Assembly: GCF_028688795.1 (NCBI RefSeq)
Contig: NZ_JAQTXM010000002.1
Location: forward strand, 186,001 to 250,000
Reading direction: 5' to 3'
Source: Rhodoferax sp.
GTDB taxonomy: Bacteria > Pseudomonadota > Gammaproteobacteria > Burkholderiales > Burkholderiaceae_C
DNA: 64,000 nt
In this document: piece after piece, positions 54,109 through 63,350 of the stretch
Layout: every line of letters starts with the position of its first letter
Numbering within the stretch: position 1 is the first letter of the stretch
The notes under the pieces: model-generated
Told to the model about the DNA's origin: nothing
The model's input: the letters and a program-made list of their open reading frames with translations, nothing else
Database searches by the model: none
Program-made: the position numbers and the translations under genes

Positions 54109-54190
54109 AACGCTTTCCTACGCTGGGATGACCCAGATCAGGTTCGAAGAGTGTTTCTCAGCCGACCGACCGGGCGGCACCTCTAGCGGG
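54108..54190 (-). promoter_or_regulatory. TPP riboswitch upstream of thiM
   Basis: On the minus strand: GCTAGAGGTGCC, GGTCGGCTGAGAAACACTC, TTCGAACCTGATCTGGGTCA and CCCAGCGTAGGAAAGCG give the THI box. It should repress thiM-thiE-thiD when thiamin pyrophosphate is high. Confidence 0.92.
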
Positions 54191-54787
54191 ATGAATTATG
54201 ACGGACGCACGACACCGCCGGGCGAATGCAAATTGACGAAATTTCTGGCCCAACTGGAAGCCTTTGACCCGCTGCTTTTGATTGACTGTTGACCGACACC
54301 AATGGGGCGGTTATGGTGGCAGGGGATGGGTTGGGGCGGCGTCTTTGTGGCGACCATTTTGTCAAAGTAGGCCCCAGCCATCGACCAAATGCGGGTGCTC
54401 CCTGATGGCAGCTTTCTGGTTGCCCAATCTGTTTGGCCAGAAATAATTGATCATCTCAATGTAAGTCGACAGTTTCCTATCAAAACAACTTGCACAAAAC
54501 CTCTCGTACGCCCCATTGCAGTGGCCGCAAGCAAACGCAGTCAGCCAACCATCGCTGCTGGCTTATAGAATCAACCACATCTCCCGCTAACCCTTGACAC
54601 TGGTTTCGGGCCTTATAGGCCAAGAACCCGCCTTACTTGCAATTTGTGCTTGATAGATTTATTCGACCAAGCACTCTGGCGTGCAAGAGATTCCAGTTGG
54701 ATTAGTGATCAATCTTCAAGAAAATATCCCTCCGGGTTCCACGGGTGGCTTATCAAGCATGGGCCTGTACCTTGACGTCAAAAGTCA
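54191..54787. other. 597-base region with no recognised gene
   Basis: Between the thiM riboswitch and the hybrid kinase I see only short frames. One of 59 codons opens at ATG 54389 (MRVLPDGSFLVAQSVWPE...) and another of about 33 at 54191 (KLTKFLAQLEAFDPLLLIDC); a minus-strand frame of 60 codons crosses the same DNA. None has convincing homology or a ribosome-binding site. TTGACA occurs at 54593 without a good -10 partner. The region may be decayed coding DNA and the promoter area of the kinase gene. Confidence 0.5.
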
Positions 54788-57700
54788 ATGTGTTGGACTG
54801 AAACCATGAATTTCATACGCCAGATGTCCGAACGGGTGCGCATGTTGGGCCAATCCTTCCAGGCCAAGCTCACATTTATGCTGCTGCTGCCACTGATGGT
54901 CATTTGGACCAGTATTTTTCTTACATCAGCGACGATGCTGGAGCGGCAGCATCATTTTGTCGGCGATCAGCAAGTGTCCGCCACGAAGTTGCAGGCCGAT
55001 GAACTCAATGAAAAAATCAAAAATCTGTTGGCCATTCTTGAAGCAATTGCTGCCAGCATGGACCTTGCAGATTTGACCGGTACCCAAAATGCAACCGATT
55101 ACCTGTCCCAAAGGTACGCGCTAAAGCCGATGTTTCCTGCCGGCACCGTCATTTACGACCGCTCGGGAACGGCGCTGGGGGACTATCCGGTGGCGGCGGG
55201 GCGCAAGGGTAGCAACTTTGCGGATCGTGAATATCTGCAGCGCGTTTACGCCACCGGCAAGTCCTCTGTCAGCCAGCCCTTTATGGGTCGCTTTCTGAAC
55301 GTCATGCAAATCAGCATGTGCGTGCCCATAGTGGGGGCCGATCGGCAAGTCAATGGCGCGCTGTGCGGCAACTTAGACATGCAGGCGACTAACTTTTTTG
55401 GGCGTCTGTCCGCACCCCAATACATGGGCAACAACGGGTTCTTTCTGATATCGACTCGCGACCGCGTCCTCATTGCGTCCACCGACGGCAGCCGCGTCAT
55501 GTCTCAACTGCCAGACAACCCCTTGGTGCAACAACTGATGGCCGGCAGCGGTAAGGCCTTTGTGGCAAAAAACATCGCTGGCGTAGAGAAGCTGTATGCC
55601 AGTGCTCCAGTGGTCTCCGCCGGTTGGGCACTGGCGTTGGGCTTGCCCACAGACATTGCCTACGCCCCCGTTCGGACCACCGTGGGTGAGCTAAAAAGAG
55701 ATGCGTTACTGGCAACGCTGTTGGTCATTCTGGCCGCCTTCTTTTTTGCCCAGCGCATGCTAAGGCCCTTGCAGCAAGCGGGACTCAAGATGGATGCCAT
55801 GTCCAGCGGCCGCGAACCCCTGCAGCGTGTGGAGGAGACCGGTGACAACGAAGTACACCGACTGCTGACCAGCTTCAACCGACTGAGCGACAGCATGTCC
55901 AGTCAGCAAACCCAACTGCAAAGCGAGCGCAATGCACTGTTGCTGGCCAAGAGCGAACTGAGCCACCTCAATCAGGAACTGGAAGCCAGGGTGATGGGCG
56001 CAGCTGCAGATTTCACAGCGCTCAAAAATGCTGAGCAAAGGGTGAAGCAAGCCCGCAATGAGTTGTTGGGCATTTTTGACAACCTGGCTGAAGCTGTTTT
56101 TGTATTCGACAAACACGGAAAGATTCTGCGCATCAACCGCGTTGGCCGAAGCATGCACGGGCTGTTTGACCCCAGCACACCGCCTGCAGAGGTGATGGCG
56201 CAGATTGAAATCCTGCAGCCCAACGGCGAGGTGATGTCGCCTGAGCAGTGGCCGAGTCGCCGGGGCTTGCGCGGTGATTTTGTGACCGACCTTGAACTTC
56301 AAGTACGACGCAAAGACACCCGCACATTTGTTTGCAAGGAAGACAGCTCGGTGCCGATATTCGACGAGTCCGGTGAACTGCTCATGTATGTCGTTACCTC
56401 CAGAGATATCACCGAGCGAAAGCGTCACGAAAATTTGCTACGCGAAAGCGAGTTGAATTTACGCCAGAGCCATGCAGACCTCGAACAGCGCGTGAAAGAG
56501 CGCACTTCTGACCTTTTGACGGTCAATCGCAAGCTGGCCGAGACCCAATTCGCGATGGACAGCGTCGGTATTGGCATCCACTGGGTGGATGCGGATTCAG
56601 GCCGCTTTATCCAGGTCAACAAGATCGCCGCAGAAATGCTAGGTTATTCTGATGAGGAGATGCTTAGCCTGCGGGTGTCTGATATTGATCCGAATTTTCC
56701 GGAGGAGTCGCTTCTTCAGGCGTTGGGCGACTTTCGCCAGCAAGGAACGGCGCACTTTGACTCATCTAATCGAACTAAAGAGGGTCGCACAATCCCCGTC
56801 GATCTCACGCTCTATTTCCTGCCAGAGGTTGCAGACGAGCCACCACGTTTCATCGTGTTTGTAACAGACATTTCCAAGCGCAAGGATGCCGAGTTGGCTC
56901 TGATTCATGCCAGGAAACTGGCAGATGCAGCGAATCTGGCCAAGACCAATTTTTTAGCCAATATGAGCCACGAAATCCGATCGCCACTGAATGGCATTTT
57001 GGGCATGGCCTATTTGCTGGAGCAATCCAAACTGGACCATGATTCACACAGCATGGTGCGCAATATCAGAGCCTCGGGGCGTGCACTGCTGAGCCTGATC
57101 AACGACATACTGGACATGTCCAAAATCGAAGCCGGTCAGATGATGATCGAGCAAGCCCCGTTTCGGTTGGGTGATGTGATGGACAACGTGGCCGTGGCTT
57201 TGGGCGTGGCCGTTGGCGAGAAAGACATTGAGCTCGTTATTTCACCACTGCCAATCGGGGTTTCAAATACAGTGGGAGACGCCTTGCGGCTGGAACAGGT
57301 GCTGATCAACCTGATCAGCAATGCGGCGAAGTTCACGCAGACCGGCAGCATTCAAGTTCTCGCCGAGGTTCTCAGCGGTGTTAACACACTCAGCATCCTG
57401 CGTTTTTGTGTAAAAGACACCGGAGTTGGTATTGCGCCCGAGCTGCAAAATGGCATCTTCTCAGCTTTTGCACAGGCCGATACGTCAACCACCCGACGCT
57501 TTGGCGGCACTGGCCTGGGGCTAACGATTTGCCGTCAACTGGTGAGTTTGATGGGCGGTGAAATTGGCGTCATTAGCACGCCGGGCGAGGGCAGTGAATT
57601 CTGGTTTACCGTGCCACTGCTACAAGCGGAGGGTCCGAACTATTCACCTGCCAACATGATCGCTGTCAGCGTGCTGATTGCCGACGACAGCGACATTGCC

Positions 57701-59137
57701 TTGCGGGCCATTGCAGACACGGCTAAGGGCTTGGGCTGGAAAGTGAGCGCTGTGGACTGCGGTGCTGCCGCCCTGGCACATGTGCGGGAGTGCAAGCAGG
57801 GCCAGCTGCCCGATGTGGTGGTGCTGGACTGGCAAATGCCGGGTCTGGACGGGCTTGCCGCAGCGCGTTTGATTCGCGAGGGCGTGGCGCCGGACGAATG
57901 CCCGATCGTGATCATGGCCACGGCCCACTCACTTACCGGCCTAGCCGCTCAGCCAGGCGCAGCGCTGGTCGATGCCATTCTGCATAAACCAGTGACTTCA
58001 TCTGGCTTGTACAACGCGGTGATGGAGACCCAAAATCGGCGAGCCGCTACGGCAAAGGTTCTGCCGGTTGCCATGCAAGCGACCAGCGACAGTTTGGCAG
58101 GGCTGCGGGTGTTGGTAGTGGACGACAGCGACATCAACCGCGATGTAGCGCGACGCATTTTGGTCGGTGAAGGTGCCGTTGTGACGCTGGCAGAGGATGG
58201 CCAGCAGGCCATTGACTGGCTGCTGGCGCATGCAGGCGAGGTAGACATTGTGTTGATGGATGTGCAAATGCCGGTGCTCGATGGCATGGAGACAACCCGC
58301 AGATTGCGTCGCATGCCCAAATTCGCTGGTCTGCCCATCGTGGCGCTGACGGCAGGAGCCTTCAAGTCGCAGCAAGACGCTGCGATGGCAGCGGGCATGA
58401 CGCACTTTGTCAGCAAGCCGTTTGATATCCCATCCACCATTGCATTGATTCAACTGCTCTGCCGACCGTTACAGTTGGCGCAGGCCACGCAACCATCGCC
58501 AATAGTTAGGGCTGATTCATCAGCCACTGTCCAGGTTATGGACGTGGCGCAGGGGCTGAATCTTTGGACCGACACCCAAACCTATCAGTCCTATCTGCGC
58601 CGTTTTGCGAATGATTACTGCGATGTCGGCGTGCAGATACAGACCTGCCTGTCGCGGGGCGAGCGCGAAAGCGCTGCTTCCCTCGCGCACAAACTCTCTG
58701 GGGTCGCTGCCAACTTGGCCTTGCCCGACACACGCAGTGCAGCGCAAGCGCTGGAGCAAGTGTTGGGTACCCAAAACGACCCCGCGCTGACACTAACTCT
58801 ATTGAGTGAATCTCTGGCGGCCACAGTTGCAGAGATTAATCGTTACGCTTCACCTGCGACCGATGCCAATGAAGTGCCCAATACTGCCACGCAGGACCTG
58901 CAGACTTTGACCTCTGAACAGCAGCAAGCGCTCAAACCACTGCTGGTCCTGCTACTGGCAGCCCTTGATACTGACAATGCAACGCCTGTTAAAAAATGCC
59001 TGGCAGTGATGTCGCACCACTTGCCACCTGAGGCGTTGACCGCTATTTGGGCCAGCGTGTTGGGTTACGACTTTCGGGGCGCGGAAGCCCAGACCAGGCA
59101 ACTTGCCAGCTATTACAAAGCAGATTTAGGGACGTAA
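54788..59137 (+). CDS. Hybrid sensor histidine kinase with two receivers and Hpt
   Basis: A 1449-residue membrane phosphorelay protein: a helix at about 28-48, a Cache-type periplasmic domain (about 50-295; RKGSNFADREYLQRVYATGK), a second helix near 305-325, HAMP, a coiled coil, a PAS domain (about 425-550), a second PAS (about 590-700), HisKA with H728 (MSHEIRSPLNGIL), HATPase, receivers with D1014 (VLDWQMPG) and D1158 (LMDVQMPV), and an Hpt domain with H1301 (AHKLSG). All relay residues are intact. ATG 54788 or 54806 may be the start. It is followed directly by an HD-GYP regulator, its probable partner. Confidence 0.93.
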   Translation: MCWTETMNFIRQMSERVRMLGQSFQAKLTFMLLLPLMVIWTSIFLTSATMLERQHHFVGDQQVSATKLQADELNEKIKNLLAILEAIAASMDLADLTGTQNATDYLSQRYALKPMFPAGTVIYDRSGTALGDYPVAAGRKGSNFADREYLQRVYATGKSSVSQPFMGRFLNVMQISMCVPIVGADRQVNGALCGNLDMQATNFFGRLSAPQYMGNNGFFLISTRDRVLIASTDGSRVMSQLPDNPLVQQLMAGSGKAFVAKNIAGVEKLYASAPVVSAGWALALGLPTDIAYAPVRTTVGELKRDALLATLLVILAAFFFAQRMLRPLQQAGLKMDAMSSGREPLQRVEETGDNEVHRLLTSFNRLSDSMSSQQTQLQSERNALLLAKSELSHLNQELEARVMGAAADFTALKNAEQRVKQARNELLGIFDNLAEAVFVFDKHGKILRINRVGRSMHGLFDPSTPPAEVMAQIEILQPNGEVMSPEQWPSRRGLRGDFVTDLELQVRRKDTRTFVCKEDSSVPIFDESGELLMYVVTSRDITERKRHENLLRESELNLRQSHADLEQRVKERTSDLLTVNRKLAETQFAMDSVGIGIHWVDADSGRFIQVNKIAAEMLGYSDEEMLSLRVSDIDPNFPEESLLQALGDFRQQGTAHFDSSNRTKEGRTIPVDLTLYFLPEVADEPPRFIVFVTDISKRKDAELALIHARKLADAANLAKTNFLANMSHEIRSPLNGILGMAYLLEQSKLDHDSHSMVRNIRASGRALLSLINDILDMSKIEAGQMMIEQAPFRLGDVMDNVAVALGVAVGEKDIELVISPLPIGVSNTVGDALRLEQVLINLISNAAKFTQTGSIQVLAEVLSGVNTLSILRFCVKDTGVGIAPELQNGIFSAFAQADTSTTRRFGGTGLGLTICRQLVSLMGGEIGVISTPGEGSEFWFTVPLLQAEGPNYSPANMIAVSVLIADDSDIALRAIADTAKGLGWKVSAVDCGAAALAHVRECKQGQLPDVVVLDWQMPGLDGLAAARLIREGVAPDECPIVIMATAHSLTGLAAQPGAALVDAILHKPVTSSGLYNAVMETQNRRAATAKVLPVAMQATSDSLAGLRVLVVDDSDINRDVARRILVGEGAVVTLAEDGQQAIDWLLAHAGEVDIVLMDVQMPVLDGMETTRRLRRMPKFAGLPIVALTAGAFKSQQDAAMAAGMTHFVSKPFDIPSTIALIQLLCRPLQLAQATQPSPIVRADSSATVQVMDVAQGLNLWTDTQTYQSYLRRFANDYCDVGVQIQTCLSRGERESAASLAHKLSGVAANLALPDTRSAAQALEQVLGTQNDPALTLTLLSESLAATVAEINRYASPATDANEVPNTATQDLQTLTSEQQQALKPLLVLLLAALDTDNATPVKKCLAVMSHHLPPEALTAIWASVLGYDFRGAEAQTRQLASYYKADLGT

Positions 59138-59140
59138 ATC

Positions 59141-60157
59141 ATGGGAACACAAACAATATTGATCGTGGACGACGAGCCAGCCAACCTGGCCATCATGGAT
59201 GGCATTTTGCAGGCCAGTTACCGGCTGGCATTTGCACGCAACGGTGCTGAAGCTGTGGCGGCGGTGGCTAAACACCGACCAGCGTTGGTTTTGCTGGATG
59301 TTGGCTTACCAGACATCGATGGCTATGACTTATGCCGACAGATCCGGCAGATTGACCCTACGCAGGCTGTGCAAGTCATCTTTATCACCAGTTACAACGA
59401 TGCTGCACATGAAGCAGCTGGTTTTGATGCTGGCGGCGTGGACTACATCGTCAAACCAGTGTTGCCCCAGCTTGTACGCGCCAGAGTGAGCGCCCATTTG
59501 GCGCGGGTACAAGCCACGGTATTGGCGCAAAGCTACCGCGACGCCATTTTGATGCTGGGACATGCGGGACATTACAACGACACCGACACCGGTGCCCACA
59601 TCTGGCGCATGGCCGCCTACGCACGTGCGCTGGCACTGGCATGCGACTGGAGCATTGAGCGCAGTGACCAACTGGAACTCGCCGCCCCCATGCACGATAC
59701 CGGCAAGCTGGGGGTGCCACAAGCAATTTTGCGCAAACCGGGGCCTCTCGATGCGCAGGAGTGGGTCGTGATGCGCACCCATCCAAAGGTGGGCTTTGAT
59801 ATCTTGAGCAAAAGCCAGGCGCCAGTTTTTCAACTGGCGGCGGAGGTGTCTTTGCGCCATCACGAAAAATGGGATGGCAGTGGCTACCCCGATGGGTTGC
59901 GAGGCCATGACATACCGCAATCGGCCCGCATCGTGGCGCTGGCCGATGTGTTTGATGCGCTCAGCATGAAGCGGCCTTACAAGGACGCTTGGCCCATCGA
60001 GAAAATCATGGCGCACATCCAGACCGATGCGGGCAAGCACTTTGACCCTGAACTGGTGGCGGTGTTCACCCGAATCCTGCCAGAGATTCTTGGCATACAG
60101 AGTCGTTGGGCCGATGCGGACAACAAGCCGCAGGGCGAGGCGGTGAGTGTCATTTGA
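59141..60157 (+). CDS. Response regulator with HD-GYP phosphodiesterase domain
   Basis: A 338-residue regulator: receiver domain (1-120) with phosphoacceptor D53 (LLDVGLPDIDG) and K105, and an HD-GYP domain (about 130-330) with H185-D186 (MHDTGKLG), HHE at 240-242 and GYP at 248-250. All metal and motif residues are there, so it should hydrolyse c-di-GMP in response to phosphorylation. It starts three bases after the kinase gene, which makes the hybrid kinase its likely donor. Confidence 0.93.
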   Translation: MGTQTILIVDDEPANLAIMDGILQASYRLAFARNGAEAVAAVAKHRPALVLLDVGLPDIDGYDLCRQIRQIDPTQAVQVIFITSYNDAAHEAAGFDAGGVDYIVKPVLPQLVRARVSAHLARVQATVLAQSYRDAILMLGHAGHYNDTDTGAHIWRMAAYARALALACDWSIERSDQLELAAPMHDTGKLGVPQAILRKPGPLDAQEWVVMRTHPKVGFDILSKSQAPVFQLAAEVSLRHHEKWDGSGYPDGLRGHDIPQSARIVALADVFDALSMKRPYKDAWPIEKIMAHIQTDAGKHFDPELVAVFTRILPEILGIQSRWADADNKPQGEAVSVI

Positions 60158-60198
60158 GTCCATGGGTGAACCATAAAAAATAATTAGAGGATGTTGAA

Positions 60199-60468
60199 GT
60201 GACAACCACACAAATTCAAGATGCTCAGCCCACGGTTCTGGTGGTGGATGACGATGAATACAGTCAGGATCTGGCTCGTCTTACGCTAGGCAAACTGGGT
60301 TTCACCAGAATTCAAGTCGCACAGGACGGTAAAGATGGCCTGCGCGCTTTAGACGCGCTGGCGCAAGCACCTGACTTTCTCATTTGTGACATCTTTATGC
60401 CAAACAAGGATGGCATTGAATTCATGGCTGAGTTGGCGAAACGCAGTTACCGAGGGGTGTCGTGCTGA
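60199..60468 (+). pseudogene. Frameshifted receiver-domain remnant
   Basis: An 89-codon frame (GTG start, AGAGG upstream) encodes the first three quarters of a receiver domain: VLVVDDDEYSQDLARL, phosphoacceptor D64 in FLICDIFMPN. It then ends in RGVSC, before the switch residue and conserved Lys. Shifting frame at the G-run 60454-60457 restores VVLISGG, as expected for the next receiver strand, but that frame also stops at about 60529 with unrelated sequence. A one-base loss followed by decay of the rest is the simplest reading. Confidence 0.7.
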
Positions 60469-60564
60469 TCAGCGGGGGGTCAATGCCGCTAGTTGCGCCA
60501 TTCCACGTCAAAGTGAATGCCCCATGATTGGGCGACAATGGCTTTCACAATTGATGGGGGGTCC

Positions 60565-61392
60565 ATGCTGAATCAAGAAAAAATTCCAAACATCCTTGCC
60601 AGAAACAACGTCAAAGTCCTCGCAGGTGCTGGTCCGGTGCTTTTGTACGCCCATGGATTTGGCTGCAACCAAAACATGTGGGATCGTGTGACGCCAGCCT
60701 TCACTTCTACGCATCAACAAGTACTATTCGACTACGTGGGCAGCGGCAAGTCCGACATATCGGCGTTTGATCCAGACAAATATGCAAACCTGACTGGCTA
60801 TGCGCAAGACGTTCTAGATATCTGCGATGCCTTGGATTTGAAGAGTGGCGTCACCTTCGTCGGTCATTCGGTCAGTTGCAGTGTCGGCATACTGGCTTCC
60901 ATCGCCCGCCCTGGCCTCTTCGACAAGTTAGTTCTGTTGGGCGCCAACCCCTGCTTCGTCAATCATCCGCCATCATATGTTGGCGGCTTTGAGAAAGAAG
61001 ACCTCGATGGTCTACTTGACCTGATGGATCAAAACTACATTGGCTGGGCCAACTACCTTGCACCGGTCGTATCAGCACAAGATGGCCAAGGGTTGGTGAC
61101 CAAAGAGCTTTCAGAAAGTTTTTGTTCGACCGATCCAATGGTTGCAAAAGTCTTTGCCCGCACGACGTTTTTTTCAGACAACAGGAAGGACCTGCCCAAG
61201 GTTGCTATGCCCTGCCTGATTCTTCAGCATCGCGCAGACTCGCTCGCCCCGATCAGCGTCGGGGAATACGTCCACACACACTTGGCAGGTAGCACCCTCA
61301 AGGTGTTGGAAGTGCATGGCCACTGCGCTCACATGAGCGACCCACAGTTGGTGGTCGAAGCAATGCGCGAGTTTATTGATATGCCTGCCTAG
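60565..61392 (+). CDS. RsbQ-type alpha/beta hydrolase
   Basis: A 275-residue alpha/beta hydrolase of the RsbQ/KAI2/D14 type. It opens NILARNNVKVLAGAGPVLLY and AHGFGCNQNMWDRV, then FDYVGSGKSD; the triad is S102 (GHSVS), D225 and H253 (HGHCAHMS). Triad spacing (123 and 28 residues) equals that of Bacillus RsbQ (S96, D219, H247). RsbQ is the partner of a PAS-domain regulator, and here the next gene encodes a PAS protein with a GGDEF output. ATG 60565 stands behind GGGGGG and gives the RsbQ N-terminus; upstream ATGs at 60517 and 60538 are open. Confidence 0.9.
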   Translation: MLNQEKIPNILARNNVKVLAGAGPVLLYAHGFGCNQNMWDRVTPAFTSTHQQVLFDYVGSGKSDISAFDPDKYANLTGYAQDVLDICDALDLKSGVTFVGHSVSCSVGILASIARPGLFDKLVLLGANPCFVNHPPSYVGGFEKEDLDGLLDLMDQNYIGWANYLAPVVSAQDGQGLVTKELSESFCSTDPMVAKVFARTTFFSDNRKDLPKVAMPCLILQHRADSLAPISVGEYVHTHLAGSTLKVLEVHGHCAHMSDPQLVVEAMREFIDMPA

Positions 61393-61406
61393 CGATTGGA
61401 ATAGGC

Positions 61407-63044
61407 ATGCCTACTTTTGACCAACTGCCTTGCCCGGCTTTAGTGACGGACCGGGCGGGTGTAGTTCAATTGATCAACCAGAGCTTGCTTCAACTTGTGG
61501 GGGGCGTCACAAACACCTGGTTCTCGAAACCGATGGACCTCATGTTTCCCGGCGCAAGCCGGATATTCCTGCAAACCCATGTTTGGCCCATGGTGCTGCG
61601 TGAAGGCCAAGTCCGTGAAATCCGTCTGCAAGTTTTGGGCGATACGGGCAACCGGGTTCCAGTGTTCGTGAACTGTCAAAGATCAACTATTGAGACGACT
61701 GACAGCTACACCTGGGTCTTCTTTGTGACGGTCGAGCGCAGTCGGTATGAGCAGGAGTTGCTGGAAGCCAAGCAAAGGGCAGAGGCAATATCTGCTGAAC
61801 TTGCCAAAAGCGACAAATTCATCCGAACGGTTGCAGATGCATTGCCCAGCTTGATTTCACGCTGGGACCTTCAGATGCAGTGTCAATTTGCAAACAAACC
61901 GTTCCTGCAGTGGTTTGGACGAACACCGCAGGACATGGTGGGCCTATCTCTTTCAACAATGTTAGGCGCTAGTCTGTTTGAGAAGAACTTGGCCCATATA
62001 CAGGGCGTGTTGGCCGGTGAGCGTCAGGAATTCGAGCGCGCAATTGCACGGCCGGATGGTTCTGTTGGATACGTCTTGACCAATTACATCCCTGACATTG
62101 ATCCGAATGGTCAAGTCCAAGGATTTTTTGTGCTTGCGACCGACATCACTGGCCTGAGGGAGGCTGACGCAGCGATTCGACTGTCTGCCAGTGTCTTTGA
62201 GGCCACGGCCGAAGGCATCATGGTGACTGATACAGCCGCAACGATTGTTTCTGTGAACTCTGCATTTACCGCGCTTACGGGCTACACATCAATGGAGGTA
62301 GTTGGGGTGAATGCACGCATCCTGAAGTCCGGCCGCCATGATGCAGCCTTCTTTGGCGACATGTTTGCGCAATTGCAGGCAACCAAATTGTGGAAGGGTG
62401 AGGTCTGGAGTAAGCGAAAGGACGGTTCGATCTTTCTAGCGCGACTCAGCATTTCTTCTATATGCAACGAAGCCGGAGATGTAAGTCGCTATGTCGGCGT
62501 AATTGCCGACATAACTGAACACTGGGACAAAGAACAGCTTGTGCAGCATATGGCGCTGCACGATGGCCTCACAGGGTTGGCAAATCGCACGCTCTTGATG
62601 GAGCGACTCAGTCAGTTGATCGCCAAAACGGTCCGTGAGTCGAGAAACATCGCATTGATGTTTCTCGATTTAGACGGCTTCAAATCCATCAATGACACTT
62701 ATGGTCACGAAGTCGGTGATTTGGCCTTGAAGACCGTTTCAGCACGGCTTTTAGGGTTGCTTCGCAACTTAGACACAGTAGCGCGCCTGGGTGGTGACGA
62801 GTTTTTGATTTTGCTCGACAACCCGGAAAGTTGTGAAAAAATTGCCATGGTGGCCTCGCGTGTGATCGAAGTGGTAAATGGCCCCATGAATCTTGATGGC
62901 ACGACTGTCCATGTCGGTACATCCATTGGAATCGCAACTTTTCAGAATGATGGAATGTCGGCAACTGATCTGCTCAAGCGGGCTGACGATGCCATGTATG
63001 TTGCCAAGAAATCCGGTAAGAATTCCTTCCGGTTTTCCGGCTGA
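61407..63044 (+). CDS. PAS-GGDEF diguanylate cyclase
   Basis: A 545-residue soluble protein: three PAS-like domains (about 1-115, 130-250 and 258-378) and a C-terminal GGDEF domain. The active motif GGDEF is at 462-466, and RNLD precedes it by five residues, the RxxD inhibitory site. The first PAS domain (LPCPALVTDRAGVVQLINQS) lacks obvious cofactor residues. The gene begins 14 bases after the RsbQ-like gene. I infer that the hydrolase's product, or its conformational change, is sensed by a PAS domain, coupling a small hydrophobic ligand to c-di-GMP output. Confidence 0.92.
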   Translation: MPTFDQLPCPALVTDRAGVVQLINQSLLQLVGGVTNTWFSKPMDLMFPGASRIFLQTHVWPMVLREGQVREIRLQVLGDTGNRVPVFVNCQRSTIETTDSYTWVFFVTVERSRYEQELLEAKQRAEAISAELAKSDKFIRTVADALPSLISRWDLQMQCQFANKPFLQWFGRTPQDMVGLSLSTMLGASLFEKNLAHIQGVLAGERQEFERAIARPDGSVGYVLTNYIPDIDPNGQVQGFFVLATDITGLREADAAIRLSASVFEATAEGIMVTDTAATIVSVNSAFTALTGYTSMEVVGVNARILKSGRHDAAFFGDMFAQLQATKLWKGEVWSKRKDGSIFLARLSISSICNEAGDVSRYVGVIADITEHWDKEQLVQHMALHDGLTGLANRTLLMERLSQLIAKTVRESRNIALMFLDLDGFKSINDTYGHEVGDLALKTVSARLLGLLRNLDTVARLGGDEFLILLDNPESCEKIAMVASRVIEVVNGPMNLDGTTVHVGTSIGIATFQNDGMSATDLLKRADDAMYVAKKSGKNSFRFSG

Positions 63045-63136
63045 GTTGCGCAATAGTGATGTGTTGATATGCGATGAACTTGCGTAGTACCTTCAAGAAC
63101 CTATGGATCGGGTTACTTGAAAGCTGCCTTTTTCGA

Positions 63137-63350
63137 TCAACCGCATCTGCTGATTTCGAGTTGCTCATATTCCAGAAACGCCTGAACAATATCCGGTACC
63201 AATGTGGTCAGATTCACCATTCGGCTGGTGTAGCTGTTGTCGACACCTTCGCGCTTGGCGATCTCCCTCAGCGACTTCACCTCGCCCCGAATTAATCGCG
63301 CAATTGACTTACTCGAAAGCTGCCAGTGGCGAACGACTCTAAACGCTACT
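63137..63350 (-). pseudogene. Fragment of a serine recombinase/resolvase-type protein
   Basis: With no start codon, the minus strand encodes SIARLIRGEVKSLREIAKRE, then GVDNSYTSRMVNLTTLVPDI and VQAFLEYEQLEISRCG. This resembles the helix-turn-helix region near the end of large recombinases (GEVKS-I-x-E-IAxREGV...LAPDIVEAIL). An in-frame stop lies immediately before. Only this piece remains, so it is a relic of a former mobile element or prophage. Confidence 0.65.

Noticed and set aside
54183-54365. A 60-codon frame upstream of thiM
   Set aside because: It starts in unassigned DNA, has no ribosome-binding site and runs into the riboswitch.
59330-60211. A 293-codon frame on the minus strand
   Set aside because: Antisense to the HD-GYP regulator, whose motifs are intact.
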